A stretch of 64,000 bases of DNA, from contig OZ022503.1 in assembly GCA_963989385.1 (NCBI GenBank), positions 93,908,377-93,972,376 of the forward strand. The letters are read 5' to 3'. The notes under the pieces are model-generated. The model had not been told where the DNA came from, ran no database searches, and worked only from the letters and a program-made list of their open reading frames with translations. Below, piece after piece: positions 33,300-44,639 of this stretch. The stretch comes from Ctena decussata. Taxonomy: Eukaryota > Mollusca > Bivalvia > Lucinida > Lucinidae. Position 1 is the stretch's first letter. Each line of letters opens with the position of its first letter. Made by a program: the position numbers and the translations under genes.

Positions 33300-35274
33300 G
33301 GGACCACTAAACATTGCTAAGTACTAAATATGTAAGCTCTTGGCCTCATGGTTCCAGGGAAGATGATTTTTTAAAGATTTTCCCTTTATAAGTCTATTGG
33401 AGCTAATGACCCCTTGGGCGTGGCCAATTTGGGCCCCAGGGGCATGGTTGGCAGGATTGTTGTATGTGACAACGAAACATTGCTAAATACTAAATATGTA
33501 ATCAGTGGGCCTCATGGTATCAGAGAAGAAGATTTAGGAATACAGCTCTATGTAAACAAATGGCCCCCTGGGGAGGGGCCAGTTTGGACCCCAGGGGCTT
33601 GATTGACATGAGTTATGTAGGGGACCACTAAACATTGCTACATACTAAATAAATATATAAGCTCTGGGCCTCATGGTTTCAGAGAATAAGATATTTTAGG
33701 TTTTTCCCATTATAAGTCTATAAGAGCCAATGATAGATCGGGGGTGGGGGGTGTAATTTGGATCCCAGGGGCATGGTTGGCAGGATTTATGTACGTGACC
33801 ACTAACTATTGCTAACCATTGCTATATACTGAATATGTGAGCTACGGGCCTCATGGTTTCAGAGAAAAGATTTTTGAAGGTTCTCAACTATATAAAAGTA
33901 AAAAGTATGCAAAGACCAGGAACTGAAACAATCAAAATCCAAATCCAGCCCTCAAACCATAGTTGGAAACAACTAAGATTACAAATAATCAAGATACAGA
34001 GAACATATGGCCAACCGAGTGAGCAGCTTGTTCCCAAAAGGTGGCCACTCAGCAAACCAAACCGAACCAAAAATAATAAGAACATACATAAGGTAAAACA
34101 TCACAGAAACTCTGACACCAAAAACAGGCAACAGAGAACAACAACAGAACTACCGCCTTGGAACGGTCAGTAATGAATTACTGGGGGGCTTAACCCTATA
34201 ACCCTATATTAACAAATATAATCCTATATTAACAAATGACCCCTGGGGTGGGGCCAGTTTGGACCCCATGGGCATGGTTGGCAGGATTTATACAGGGGAC
34301 CACTAAACATTGCTACATACTAAATGTTTAAACTCTGGGCCTCATGGTTTCAGAGAAGATTTTTTTAAGCTTTTCACTTCATAAGACAATGGGAGCTAAT
34401 GCCCCTGGGGCGTGGCCAATTTCGACCCTAAGGACATGGTTGGCAGGATTTATGTACGTGACCACCAACCGTTGATACTTACTAAATATGTAAGCTCTGG
34501 GCCTCATGGTTTCAGAGAGGAAAATTTTTGAAGGTTCTTTATCTATATACATGTAGCCCTGTATACACATATAACCCCCTGGGATGGGGCCAGTTTGGAC
34601 CCTAGGGGCAGGGTTGGCAGGGTTTGTGTATATATATCAGCTCTGGGCCTCATGGTTTCAGAGAAGAAGATTTTAAAAGTTTTTATCATTATAAGTCTAT
34701 GGGAGGTAATGACCCCTGGGGGTGCCAATATTGGACCCCAGAGGCATGGTTGGCAGGATTAATGTATGTGACCACTAACCATTGCTACATACTAAATATG
34801 TAAGATCTGGACCTCATGGTTTCAGAGTGGATAATGTTTTTACGGTTCTTTAGCTATATAGCCCTATATAAACCAATGGGTCCCTATGGTGGGGCCAGTT
34901 TGGACCCCAGGGGATGGATTGGTAGAAGTGATGTAGGGGACCACTAAACATTGCTACATACCAAATATATAAGCTCTGGGCCTCATGGTTTTAGAGGAGA
35001 AGATATTTTAAGGTTTTTCTCATTATAAGTCTATGGGAGCTTTATGTTGCGATGGCAACCAGAGTTAAAATCTGATCTGCCCTATAACCTTATGCAGTCA
35101 ATCCCCCACCCCAACAATGCTACACATAAAATTTGATCAAGATTGGGCAGATGGTTTAGGAAGTATGTTTTCAAGTGTGGACGACGACGACGGACTACGG
35201 ACCAAGGCTATACTATAAGCTCACCTTGACAGGTGAGTTAAAACCTTAAAGAACATCCCATATTTTAATATGAA
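33300..35274 (+). mobile_element. 165-bp tandem-core element with ACG microsatellite
   Basis: The word ggcctcatggtttcagag or a close variant recurs near 33342, 33508, 33668, 33848, 34338, 34501, 34647, 34811 and 34981, a period of about 146-180 bp with one gap filled by a nested insertion. Units also carry ctatgggagctaatg and ccaggggcatggttggcagg. The core ends in gtgtggacgacgacgacgg at 35176 and the tail hairpin ctcaccttgacaggtgag, the same plan as 6771-8745 with a different core. The left terminus is missing. Confidence 0.75.
33891..34191 (-). mobile_element. Retroelement 3'-end copy nested in the tandem array
   Basis: Reverse complement of 770-1064 with very few differences. It interrupts the 165-bp array between units at 33848 and 34338, so it postdates the array. 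The plus-strand 106-codon frame across it is a repeat frame, the same as those on the minus strand at 781-1077 and 4597-4848. Confidence 0.8.
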
Positions 35275-35520
35275 GTTTTTCTCATTATAAGTCTATGGGA
35301 GCTTTATGTTTCCATGGCAACCAGAGTTGCAATCTGATCTGCCCTAAAACCTTATGCAGTCAATCCCCCACCCCAACAATGCTACACATAAAATTTGATC
35401 AAGATTATGCAGATGGTTTAGGATGTATGTTTTTAAGTGTGGAAGACGACGATGGACTACCGACCAAGGCTATACTTGACAGGTGAGCTAAAACCTTAAA
35501 GAACATCCCATATTTTAACA
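35013..35520 (+). repeat. Tandem duplication of the element's end plus flank
   Basis: The block from gtttttctcattataagtc at 35013 restarts at 35275, a period of 262 bp. Both copies include the microsatellite, the tail and the flank ttaaagaacatcccatat. The second copy lacks 12 bp around ataagctcacc. Because the flank is included, the duplication happened after the element was in place. Confidence 0.8.
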
Positions 35521-35984
35521 TGAAATTTTCAATTCCATGACCTAGACCTCAAAGTCACTGAGGGACAAGGGTGTAAAACGTAAGACTATTATCTAGCATA
35601 AGTGAAAGTATCAACTTAGGCTATCAATGGGTTAAAGAGATAAGGGTGTTTAAATAACCTATAACACCCAAAAGGTGGACATGGACGCGGGTGCACACGT
35701 GGAGGCCGACACCGGGGTGAGAACAATAGCTCTTCCTGAAAGTCGTTCAGGCGAGCTAAAACAATGACTTCTTTCCAGAGGAGTGGGCGGGGTGGGGAGG
35801 TGGCTGTTAGGCGGGAAGAAGATATAATTTGTAAGTTTTGAACCAGCAAAGTAAAGATTAAATACCATTTGTGAATGCAAAAATGTCGAGGAAGCCATCA
35901 CCTAATATCCCAAAGGATGTCCAAGTTATCTGCATATTTAACCCTCGAGTGGATTATCCTTTCAACCCATGAAGTATTTAGCTA

Positions 35985-36242
35985 GGCCCCATAGTGCAGT
36001 CGGTAGCGCGTCTGACTCAAGAGCCAGAGGTCCTGTGTTCGATACCCGGTCCGGCTACTTACTTCCGTTTCTCCTTCCGCTGGTTCAGGAAGGACAGTTG
36101 TCAGTTACTGGCGAAAGTAAGTGCACTTAGTACTGCTTAACCGCATAGGAGGTCTAAGCCAGCCAAAGAATAGTGTCGTAAGGTTAACTGACCGTCCCGA
36201 CATGACCATGGCTGTTTACCGTGGACGTGAATCAACAAAACA
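35985..36242 (+). mobile_element. tRNA-derived SINE, older copy
   Basis: Head ggccccatagtgcagtcgg, B box tgttcgatacccgg, then ttctccttccgctggttcag and ctggcgaaagtaagtgcac, ending gtttaccgtggacgtgaatc. Same family as 28871 and 43611, more diverged, with no clean target duplication. Confidence 0.8.
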
Positions 36243-37089
36243 ACACTCTCAGATGTACCTTCATTTGATAAATAGGAGTAACATCAAGCTGTTTCTTCTA
36301 TTGTTCTGCCACAGTCTTCATTTAAAAACATTGATTCTGTTTACTACCTTCATTACCATCTATTATTGTCCATCTGAACAGAGGTTATGGTAAAAGCAAA
36401 ATTTCCACTGGTGGGTGGGGTAAACCAATAGTAATATACTATATGATCTACCGGTTATGCATAATCAGCAAATTTAATGGTAGACAAAAGCTAAAGAACA
36501 GTATATAACTGTTTTATCAAAGAAATCTATGGATTTAACTTGTATAGAAATGATGTTTAGAAGTGGCTTTTCGACCAAAAGTAGCTGTGCAGTGGTTTAA
36601 ACCCTTCGAAAACAAGACATATGAAAACAAAAATCAAGTTTCGCATTTCTCGATTTTGTCCTACTTTTAGTATGTTAAAAATGTAGGTAAAAGGCGGTCC
36701 CGTCTTGCTCTTTTCATGGATAAAGCTTTTCTTGCAGAACACAAATTTATTTGGGGTTCAATTAAATAAAACATGTTCGAATATATTTTATTGAAATGTC
36801 GATTTCGGAATTCCATTACCATATTCCTGTACATCACAAAAATACTTAAATCACTTGGAAGCGTTTCAGCATTTGTCAATATAGTTAGGATAACTATGAT
36901 AGATTGCAACATCGCTTCTTTGCACTATTCTATACAGTGACCTTTTCTGGCATCTTTAGCAGTGTCCATAGATTAAGCTCATGGTAGGTGTAAGAATTTC
37001 GACACATGAAGACTTTCAGTTGAAGCTAGAATGCTCTTCGGGTATGCTAACACTTATGAAAAATTTGCATAGGTATAACATTAATGCAA
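36243..37089. other. Intron sequence, no gene
   Basis: Short frames on both strands show no domain. Nothing repetitive recognised. Confidence 0.4.
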
Positions 37090-37390
37090 CGCACTGGTAC
37101 ATGTAGATGTCATCGCGTCAAGATGTCGGTACACAAACCTGTATGATGGTGACATCGAAAGGAGCTGCTGTCAAGCGGTCTGGAGACTGGTCGGCAACCC
37201 AACACAGCACTGACCTTGTCTTTATGCACTAGAAAACCAACCCTATACTCGTGTCTGTCCTCTTCTCCACTGAAGTAAACCTTGTGTCTGTCATCTGTTG
37301 AAATCTCACCAAACTTCTTCCAGTGCATCTCATAAAGCACAAGCATGTTCCAGTGATACCTGTGCAACCACAGCCTGTCCAAACGCATGT
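37090..37390 (-). pseudogene. LINE endonuclease-domain fragment
   Basis: The minus-strand frame reads RYHWNMLVLYEMHWKKFGEI, then HKVYFSGEEDRHEYRVGFLV and SAVLGCRPVSRPLD. This corresponds to the apurinic-type endonuclease region of LINE ORFs (the N-L-E-W-G-G-F-L-V type block). The frame then shifts: the expected continuation APFDVTIIQV is read in another frame near 37150. No catalytic site is complete, and it is inactive. It lies 180 bp upstream of the last receptor exon, in antisense direction. Confidence 0.65.
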
Positions 37391-37572
37391 TACGACAAAT
37401 CTAATAGTTCATTTTTTTACATTTTATTTCACTTTACATTTTAAATAACTATCAGTCGGTTGAATATGAAAGCAATTTTTCATCGCTATATTAGCACGTG
37501 CTTTAATTATTATTATTATTATTTTTGTCTTTTACTCTTAACTACATATATGAAATTATATTTTACTTTCAG

Positions 37573-37932
37573 CTTGACAGAAATCCATACAATCCATACC
37601 TTCCTTCTACAGTTATACGTGATGATGGCAGACTTCCTAGCACAGCAAGACAAAATGAGCCACATAACCAGACTTGCCAAATATCGTCAGACTTACCTAC
37701 ATATGAAAGTGTGCACAATTCCTCTTTGACCAGCTATGACAGGTCTTCACACCCAAGAATCGGATTACCAGAACCTGCTAACATAGCTCAACAGTCAGTG
37801 TCACACACTACAGAGACAGAGATGCAAAGCAAAGCAGACCAGTGTGATAAGTACGAGCCGCCACCACCAGAGTATGATTTAGTTATTCATCACAAAGACA
37901 TTTACAACGTCACCGAGACGGCTCGTTTATAG
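37573..37932 (+). CDS. Exon: cytoplasmic tail with PPxY and LPxY motifs, and stop codon
   Basis: The acceptor is ttttactttcag, the exon enters in phase 0, and it ends at a TAG (37930-37932), giving residues 211-329. The tail is hydrophilic, rich in Ser, Pro and Gln, with no enzyme domain. It contains DLPTYESV (an LPxY motif, Tyr254), PPPPEYDLV (PPxY at 308-311, overlapping a YxxPhi sorting word YDLV) and several other Tyr. PPxY and LPxY bind WW domains of NEDD4-family ubiquitin ligases, and such motifs occur in tails of LDLRAD3, LDLRAD4 and PMEPA1. I infer ubiquitin- and clathrin-linked turnover of the receptor. The last residues (TARL) do not fit a class I PDZ ligand. Confidence 0.8.
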   Translation, partial: LDRNPYNPYLPSTVIRDDGRLPSTARQNEPHNQTCQISSDLPTYESVHNSSLTSYDRSSHPRIGLPEPANIAQQSVSHTTETEMQSKADQCDKYEPPPPEYDLVIHHKDIYNVTETARL

Positions 37933-39689
37933 GCATAAACAGAAGATCTTACACCAGTAGTCATTTTATATGAACTTTATTTAAATGCCTTTGGACTGTT
38001 TCATAAATTTCATAATTATGTAACGACCAAGAGTTTCAGATTCTATTTGTCATAAAGATTTTAAATGGGATTTCATCGCATAGCTTTGTACCGGAGCATC
38101 TTGGCATAACTAATCTATAATCTGTAACCAAGTATTATGTGGCCGTACGATGTCAATGGCATGACGTAGGTCACTGAATAGCAGCAACGTCATGTGATGA
38201 ACTTTGACTCAAATCAGTTTGACTGATCTGACTCTTTTCTTTTCATTGATATCAGTAAAAGATCTTATGGAAATTGCCAGAAGTAGTTCAGCATGTCCAT
38301 GCAATTTCACATGATTCTTGTAAGCCACCGAGTGAAGTAAAAATATAGGCAATAGTCAGGAATTAATACAATCAAATCCCACATCCCGTCGTCAAACCAA
38401 ACGGGAAACAAGCACACACACACACATACAAAATGGTAAAAGTTCATGAAAATCAAGCGCAGTAAACCACATGAAAAGCTCTTTTCTAAACAGGTGGTTA
38501 TTCAGCTACCCAAATTTAAAGCAACAACAACTATTTTTATTCATATTTTATTTTATTTATTTATTTTTTTTTTTTTTTTGATGAGCCTATATTGGTTCCC
38601 CATTTATTCTCCCCGTCAATAGGTTTGAAGTGGGTCGGGGAGGGCCATCCCACCATCATACCTTACAATCTGTATAATATCAGTATCATATATATATATT
38701 ATTGTAATATTTCAATTTCTACATCTCTCATTCACTTCTAGCACACCAATTCAGATATTATACTCAGAGGCAATAATAAGTATACAGTTTTTGATTTTGA
38801 ATACTTGGCCTCGTGTAAATGATTGCGTGGACATATTAATAGTGTCATTTTGGCCAACGTCTAACTCTGTAAAACACAAACACAAATTGTTTTGCAGTCA
38901 TTAATAACGGAGTTATGGCCCTTAATTCAAAATCAGTAGTTCCAAAGAAAACTCGCTTTGCACGTAGCAAATGACATTTTGCACTTCACGAATATCTGGT
39001 GCCAAGGTCTGTGAGTAAAACCACATTGTCAATTAATCTGAAACTCCCACCAAACGTCTTTAACTATAGTAAGAAATGCTACATGTCTCAAATTACCTCC
39101 CTTTGAATTAAAATCATAGGGAATTGAATGTTTCTCTATCTTACCACGTGTAAGAAGTTTTCACTTAAAAATTTCGGAATATTGTTGTTTGGTTTCTTGC
39201 CTTTGTGCACACTTGATAGAAACTTCACAGATTTGTTTATTTGACAGAAAATTGCAAATAAACTTCCCACTAGAACTTAATGCTTATTCAATGCATGATA
39301 CCAGACGACACCAAAAACATTATTTCTTGGTACAAAAGTTTGATACTTTACCCCGTTTTTTATATGAGAGTGCTACATATCCTTACAAACCTTTCATCCC
39401 TTTTTAAATGTAATGCATAAAAATGCATAAAATCAATCTCTACTGTCCAAAGGGGAAAGGGGAGCTACTCCAGCGACAATGTTGACTCAGACCCCTGTTT
39501 TGTTTAAAACCATGTCAATTCTTTATCCTTTGACCAATTGCACTGAAAATTGTCGCAAAATCTGCGGAAATGCATGTATTTATCTACAATGCCAAGGTAT
39601 TATGCAGATATATTTACATCTGTAGAAAAACCGAGACTGCGTTACCTGTATACTTTCTTTTGCCTCTGAGTATATTTTCAACTACTTGT
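37933..39689. other. 3' UTR and downstream flank
   Basis: No AATAAA follows closely; the first I see is near 39257, so the poly(A) site is not called. At 38340-38520 the words caatagtcaggaattaatac and ccatgaaaagctc... loosely resemble a very old retroelement 3'-end copy on the minus strand. A T-rich run (38560-38580) precedes gatgagcctatattgg. Confidence 0.35.
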
Positions 39690-39896
39690 AATGACCCTAA
39701 GTATTCGGACAAACAAGTCTGAGCAGACATTGTAGACCCAGATCAAACTGCTCCTCACAGAGCAGCCTGATCAGGGTCTACAATGTTTGCCATTCTCTAA
39801 GCATCATTTGGACGTATTAATGTGTATAAAATCCACTAAGATTTTTTAGAACAGTGATTGTCCAGCTTTCAGGTGTCCGAAACTTTAGGGTCACTA
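39690..39896. mobile_element. MITE with TGACCCTAA ends
   Basis: Ends tgaccctaagtattcggaca and tgtccgaaactttagggtca are inverted complements with three mismatches. The interior has its own hairpin around agcagcctgatcagggtcta and tagacccagatcaaactgct. A worn relative may lie at 18090-18150. Confidence 0.75.
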
Positions 39897-39937
39897 TGGT
39901 ATCTATACAGACATAATTATATGCTTAAATGGTGTCA

Positions 39938-40144
39938 TGTGAAAAGGTACCATATGACCTTTAGGAGCATGGAAAAAACAGATCAGCCTGTACACTGCAG
40001 CAGTCCAGTCGTGATCCTGGCTGTTAGCAGATATTGATTTTAAATCCCAAGGGATCTGAAAAGCAAAAGCAAAAATCCCAACCAGCCCACACCAGTGCAC
40101 AGACTGATCTGTGTATTTGTTGCACTCAAAGCACCCTTTCACTT
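39938..40144. mobile_element. Short inverted-repeat element next to the previous MITE
   Basis: Ends tgtgaaaaggtacc and caaagcaccctttcact pair imperfectly, and the inner words cagatcagcctgtacactg and gtgcacagactgatctg pair as well. It lies 40 bp from the preceding MITE. Boundary confidence is low. Confidence 0.45.
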
Positions 40145-40414
40145 AACTCCATTTTTTCTGCTTAATTTGGGGAGTTTTTATGGAAAAGTATTTTCAGGCA
40201 TGAGGCTAACAGAGCTAAGGCTAATACTTCAACCCATCTATACTCAGCACCTCCAAGTTTAGTCTGCATCTCATTAGAAACAAGTTTGACCTGATTTTAT
40301 GTACAAACAGCAAATGCTAACACCAGAAGCGCCGACCCATCCCAGACATCATCTTCTGTGGCATCTGGTTTGGGTATACGCTGTTTGTAAAGAGATATGC
40401 TAGGTACTGATGGG

Positions 40415-41212
40415 TCAAATTTTATTGAATAGATCATGAAATTCGTCCCACCTGTCAAGAAATTTCTCCATTGTTTTTTCTAATATGGCTGCCTTGAAAG
40501 TAATACTATAAAGAAGTTTAAGTCTATATTTCAGTGCTGTCAAATTTAAACATGATTTGGAGCATCTACAATAATAAATATAATATTTTGTTTCTAACCA
40601 GATCAATTGTTCTGGTATGCTGGCATTTCTGAGAAAACTACCAAACAAGAAAGATTTTTCTTCCGTGTCAATATGAATATTGTTTTCAGAGCACCAATTT
40701 TTAACATCACTCAACAATTTCTTTGTATGTTCAGATTTCCATAATAAATGCCTAATATTTTCGGATTCCTTTGCACAGAAAGAACACATTGGGTCCTTTA
40801 AATATTTCATTTTATGTAGGAAACTATTGGTAGCTAGTATATTATGATTTATTCGTGTTTGGAACCACTGTAATGTTGTATCCTTTGTTATTTTGAAAGG
40901 CCATATATAAATATCATTCCAAGCATTATCATCCAAATCATATGTTTTGTTCCAGGCGACCCTGCCAGTAGCTGTCTCAGTGTTATGGTTTAATATTATA
41001 TACATATATTTACTACCTTTTTTATTTTTCATGTAAATATGCAGATAAGCGGGTATAATCGGGTTTGTTAATTTTTTTTCTGTAATATTTGTTAAACTTA
41101 TTCCTTTCTGTCATTCTTTAATTGCATGAATCATACTTAAATATTGCATGTAGTTTATACGAATATCAAACTTTTCTTTTACCTCCTGGAATGAGTAATT
41201 TACCATCATTTC
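40415..41212 (-). pseudogene. 5'-truncated LINE ORF2 3' end (L1/Tx1-like)
   Basis: A 205-codon minus-strand frame ends at 40415. It carries the post-polymerase zinc-binding pattern of L1/Tx1-type LINEs: LQWFQTRINHNILATNSFLH, then PMCSFCAKESENIRHLLWKS with the Cys-x2-Cys and a His. Upstream, the same frame continues to about 41212 (FQEVKEKFDIRINYMQYLSM) and is broken by one TGA near 41100. Beyond that, stops appear, which fits 5' truncation. The polymerase active site is absent. It is a long, fairly intact frame for a dead copy, so it is probably younger than the other LINE pieces here. Confidence 0.75.
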
Positions 41213-43596
41213 CTACAATATCAATATCATCTGGTCAGAATAATCGGACCTACTTACATTGTTTTTAATTTATAAACTTTGTCAGCATGAAATTCTGTTT
41301 CCGAAAGTACTTAAAGCCATGACTTATCTGCCGGGTGTGTGTGTGTAGGGGGGGGGTATGGCTTCTAGCAAATAGCTAGCTTACCTGTACGGGTAAAGGT
41401 GTGAAAAAGTATTCAACCGAGCAGTAAACCAGAATTACCAAACATGATATTTCATCTGCTGACTGGAGGTGTTGCCAGTATGTAATCAAGAGAAAGAATG
41501 ACACTATTTGATCTGTTTCTCCTAGCGACGTTTCCCAAGGGTCTCAGCGGTACGTAACCATAGATGCACACACCTTGCGCCGATTGTCCGTCCCAGAATG
41601 ACACTATGGAAGATAATCCCCCTTATATGGTGCCACTTCTGTCACTCCTGTCTTTCATCCGACCTTGAATTTAGAAACCAATTCATAGTGTCGGCAATAG
41701 AATTTTGAAAAAAAATCGAAGTTTATGATATCCACAGCCCTGTTGGAGAAGCTTAGCAGTTTAAAGTTTTATTACGGGCATTGAAGTCATCCACATGACA
41801 GGACACTCTAACAAACGCAATAAGTTGAGAAGTGTAAACCCGCATGAGGTAGAACGGGACCGTCATCATCCAAAAAAAGGCAGAAATTACTATGTCAAGT
41901 GATCGCGTTGATTATAAATTTCTGTTTGGAATAGATAAATGTAAATCCAAAATGGGGCTGCGGTATTGGCTGCATTAGCTTTGCTTAACTGCAACTCAGG
42001 TGGATAAATTCAATTCACCATGCCTTCAAAGTAAGGATTGTCAATGTTTGAAAGATCGACTTGATATCTAGGTGTACAGATATGCTTCAAAACTTCGATC
42101 TTGTTTATCATAGAACGAGAAGCCATGAAATCTCTTCATAGCAAAATAAAAAAAAAGTCAGCTACAAGACAAAACGACATAGTGGTATTTGAATCTGTTA
42201 ATGTGTTCGCACATGGGCTAGGTGCAAAAGAACGAACACTGGTATGAAATGCGTGATCTTATTAACGTATATTTTAACACGATTCTAATCGATTACATTT
42301 TCATATTTCCGGTAATCTACATCCACTGGACTTTTCCGGATGCTAATATACACACAACTGCAAGCTATTGTATTGTTGATCCTGATTAACGTACTAGCGG
42401 TAACTACCCAAATCACAAGTCAGAACTAATAAATCGTTTTGTCAATTTGATATATTCTTTATTAACGCTTAGCTCATCTGAACACAGGCTGCTCTACATG
42501 AGCTGTTGTGGCAGTGGTTCGTCCGTCCGTTCATACGTGCGTCTATTCACATTTTTATGCCAAAGAGTTTTCTTCACTTACCGACAATTGGTCCAGGTGA
42601 GCTGTTTGTTGTGATTGTTGCTTATCCCTCGTTCTATCTATGTGTAAAACCATAGTTCTGTTAACTGTTTGACCTCTCATATATGGAACATGACGTTATG
42701 GGTAATTAGCCTTAAGTTAACTGCCGAGTAACCCGACACAGATTTCCCAGCTTCCCCGCAAAATTGGGGTAAATCGACACGGAATGTGACTGGTGTCGAC
42801 TATGGCTACAGTCGTTTTGGTTTCGAAGGATCATTATTTTTGTTCAGATTATTTAGGGAACACAGAAGCTGTCGTGTGATGCTTGTACGGCAACGAAAGG
42901 TCGCAATGACCTGAAACATAAATGATTGTAGTAAGCCACCAAGAGGTCTCATGCTCGAGCCAAAAGGGTGATTCGCGAACCAATCTGTGCAATATCATAT
43001 TTGTTGTTCGTTATTGTATTGATATACACCAGTATTGTCACATGTATTTATGAATGGAAATATTTTGAACAAACTGCGTAGATGTACAGGGTGATCTTAT
43101 TTGCTCGTTGTTTGATCCGCATAAAGGTTTCCTAACCCATCAATGAAACATGTTCGGAAACAACAACTCGCGTATAAGACCTATGATGAATCAGAGATGC
43201 GGACTCGACAAAAATAATGTATTGCGACACCAGTAGACCCCTGGGAAGTAAAACATCACCGCTGAAATACCGGAGTAAAAGAAAACCATCAGTTAGACCC
43301 CGAATAACCAGGCATCAGACAAGGCAAATTTACTTCAACATCAAGATTTTGAAAAATGAATAAGTTAATGCATGGAATCGTAATGGCAGCAAACGTATTT
43401 TGCTGCTAGTTCGAGGGCTTGTCATACCAATTATAAATTAGTTATCCCTAGTAGTTTTAGTCAAACTATAGATTAATGAAATACCACCTCTAGTTGACAA
43501 AGTAAATAATTGGAACGAAATTTGGCTACTGGTGTTATACCAGCACATAGGTTGGTACGTTTCCTTTTATAAAATACAATATTCGTTTACAATATC
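41213..43596. other. Intergenic, no gene seen
   Basis: A GT run followed by a G-run lies at 41335-41357. A copy of the repeat at 5145 is partly visible at 42400-42460. No exon-like frame stands out. Confidence 0.4.
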
Positions 43597-43610
43597 AAAC
43601 CAACACACAT

Positions 43611-43884
43611 GGCCGGGCCGCATAGCGCAATCGGTAGGGCACCTGACTCATAAGTCAGAGGTCCAGGGTTCGAAACCCGGTCTGGCCATATACTTTCGTT
43701 TCTCCTTCCGCTGGTTCAAGAAGGGCAGTTGTCAGTTACTGGCGAAAGTATGTGCACTTAGTACTGGTTAACCGCTTAGGAGGTCTAAGCCTGCCCAGGA
43801 ATAGTGTGGTTAGTTAACTGACCGTCCCGACATGACCATAGCTGTTTACCGTGGACGTTAAGCATCAAATCAATCAATCAATCA
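43611..43884 (+). mobile_element. tRNA-derived SINE with perfect 14-bp target duplications
   Basis: aaaccaacacacat flanks it exactly (43597-43610 and 43885-43898). The head is ggccgggccgcatagcgcaa, with A box tagcgcaatcggtagg and B box gggttcgaaacc. Then come a central ttctccttccgctggttc, ctggcgaaagtatgtgcact, and a (caat)n tail. It is the cleanest copy of its family in the window and gives the element's full length of 274 bp. Confidence 0.92.
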
Positions 43885-43898
43885 AAACCAACACACAT

Positions 43899-44600
43899 TG
43901 ATTCATTTAACTTTACTATTATAACTAGACATTTTTGATAATGCAATACGTTCTGAATAGTAAGATCCATTCGGGTTTACGAGTTTTGGCTACAATTTAA
44001 ACAGTAGAAACTAATCGACAATACGACACATATGCAGACATGAGGAAGACGTGTTACGACATACCGCAACACCTCTTAGACGTTCACTCGACACGTGGCG
44101 AGTTTTTTTAAAAGTGGGCGGAACTTAACATCGTAGCACAAACTCGCCACAGCGTCACACTGGCTAAAAGTGAGAACATCTGATTATTGAAATTTTTTGA
44201 CTCATCCAGCGCTGCCCTTTTCATGAGATGTCCTGAAATGAGAGCATTATCCCTTGTCACTCAGCATCAGCTTCATTTTCAGATAATAGTATGAGCTTGA
44301 TGGGCACAAAAGCCAAAAAAATTAAAATTGAATAATAATTAAATATTTCTAGAGTTAATGTCAGTTTATAGAAAAGAATTAATGCAATGCACATCATCGA
44401 CTAATAATTGCATTCAATATTTATTGAAGATCGTCAGATATACTGTATTGAAAATCAGTGATTAAGTATCATTGAATCCAAAAAAATATCAGAGATTAGA
44501 AATCAAAGCAACAGACTTGACTATAGATGAAGGTATTTCCTGGCAAACCCTCGCGTTTAACAAAGAAAGGAAAAAAGGGTTTTAATAACTAAAGGTATTT
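43899..44600. other. No feature recognised
   Basis: AT-rich sequence without exon, repeat or RNA gene that I can support. Confidence 0.4.
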
Positions 44601-44639
44601 TATGTTTGAGGTGTGGAAAGAAAACCCGCCACGAGGCTT

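Noticed and set aside
32886..33314. A 142-codon minus-strand frame.
   Set aside because: No domain, no splice support, and it runs into the tandem element at 33300; probably a chance frame.
43612..43690. A functional tRNA gene (also at 29065-29142 and 35985-36060).
   Set aside because: The tRNA-like parts are heads of about 270-bp SINEs with shared tails and, in two cases, target duplications.
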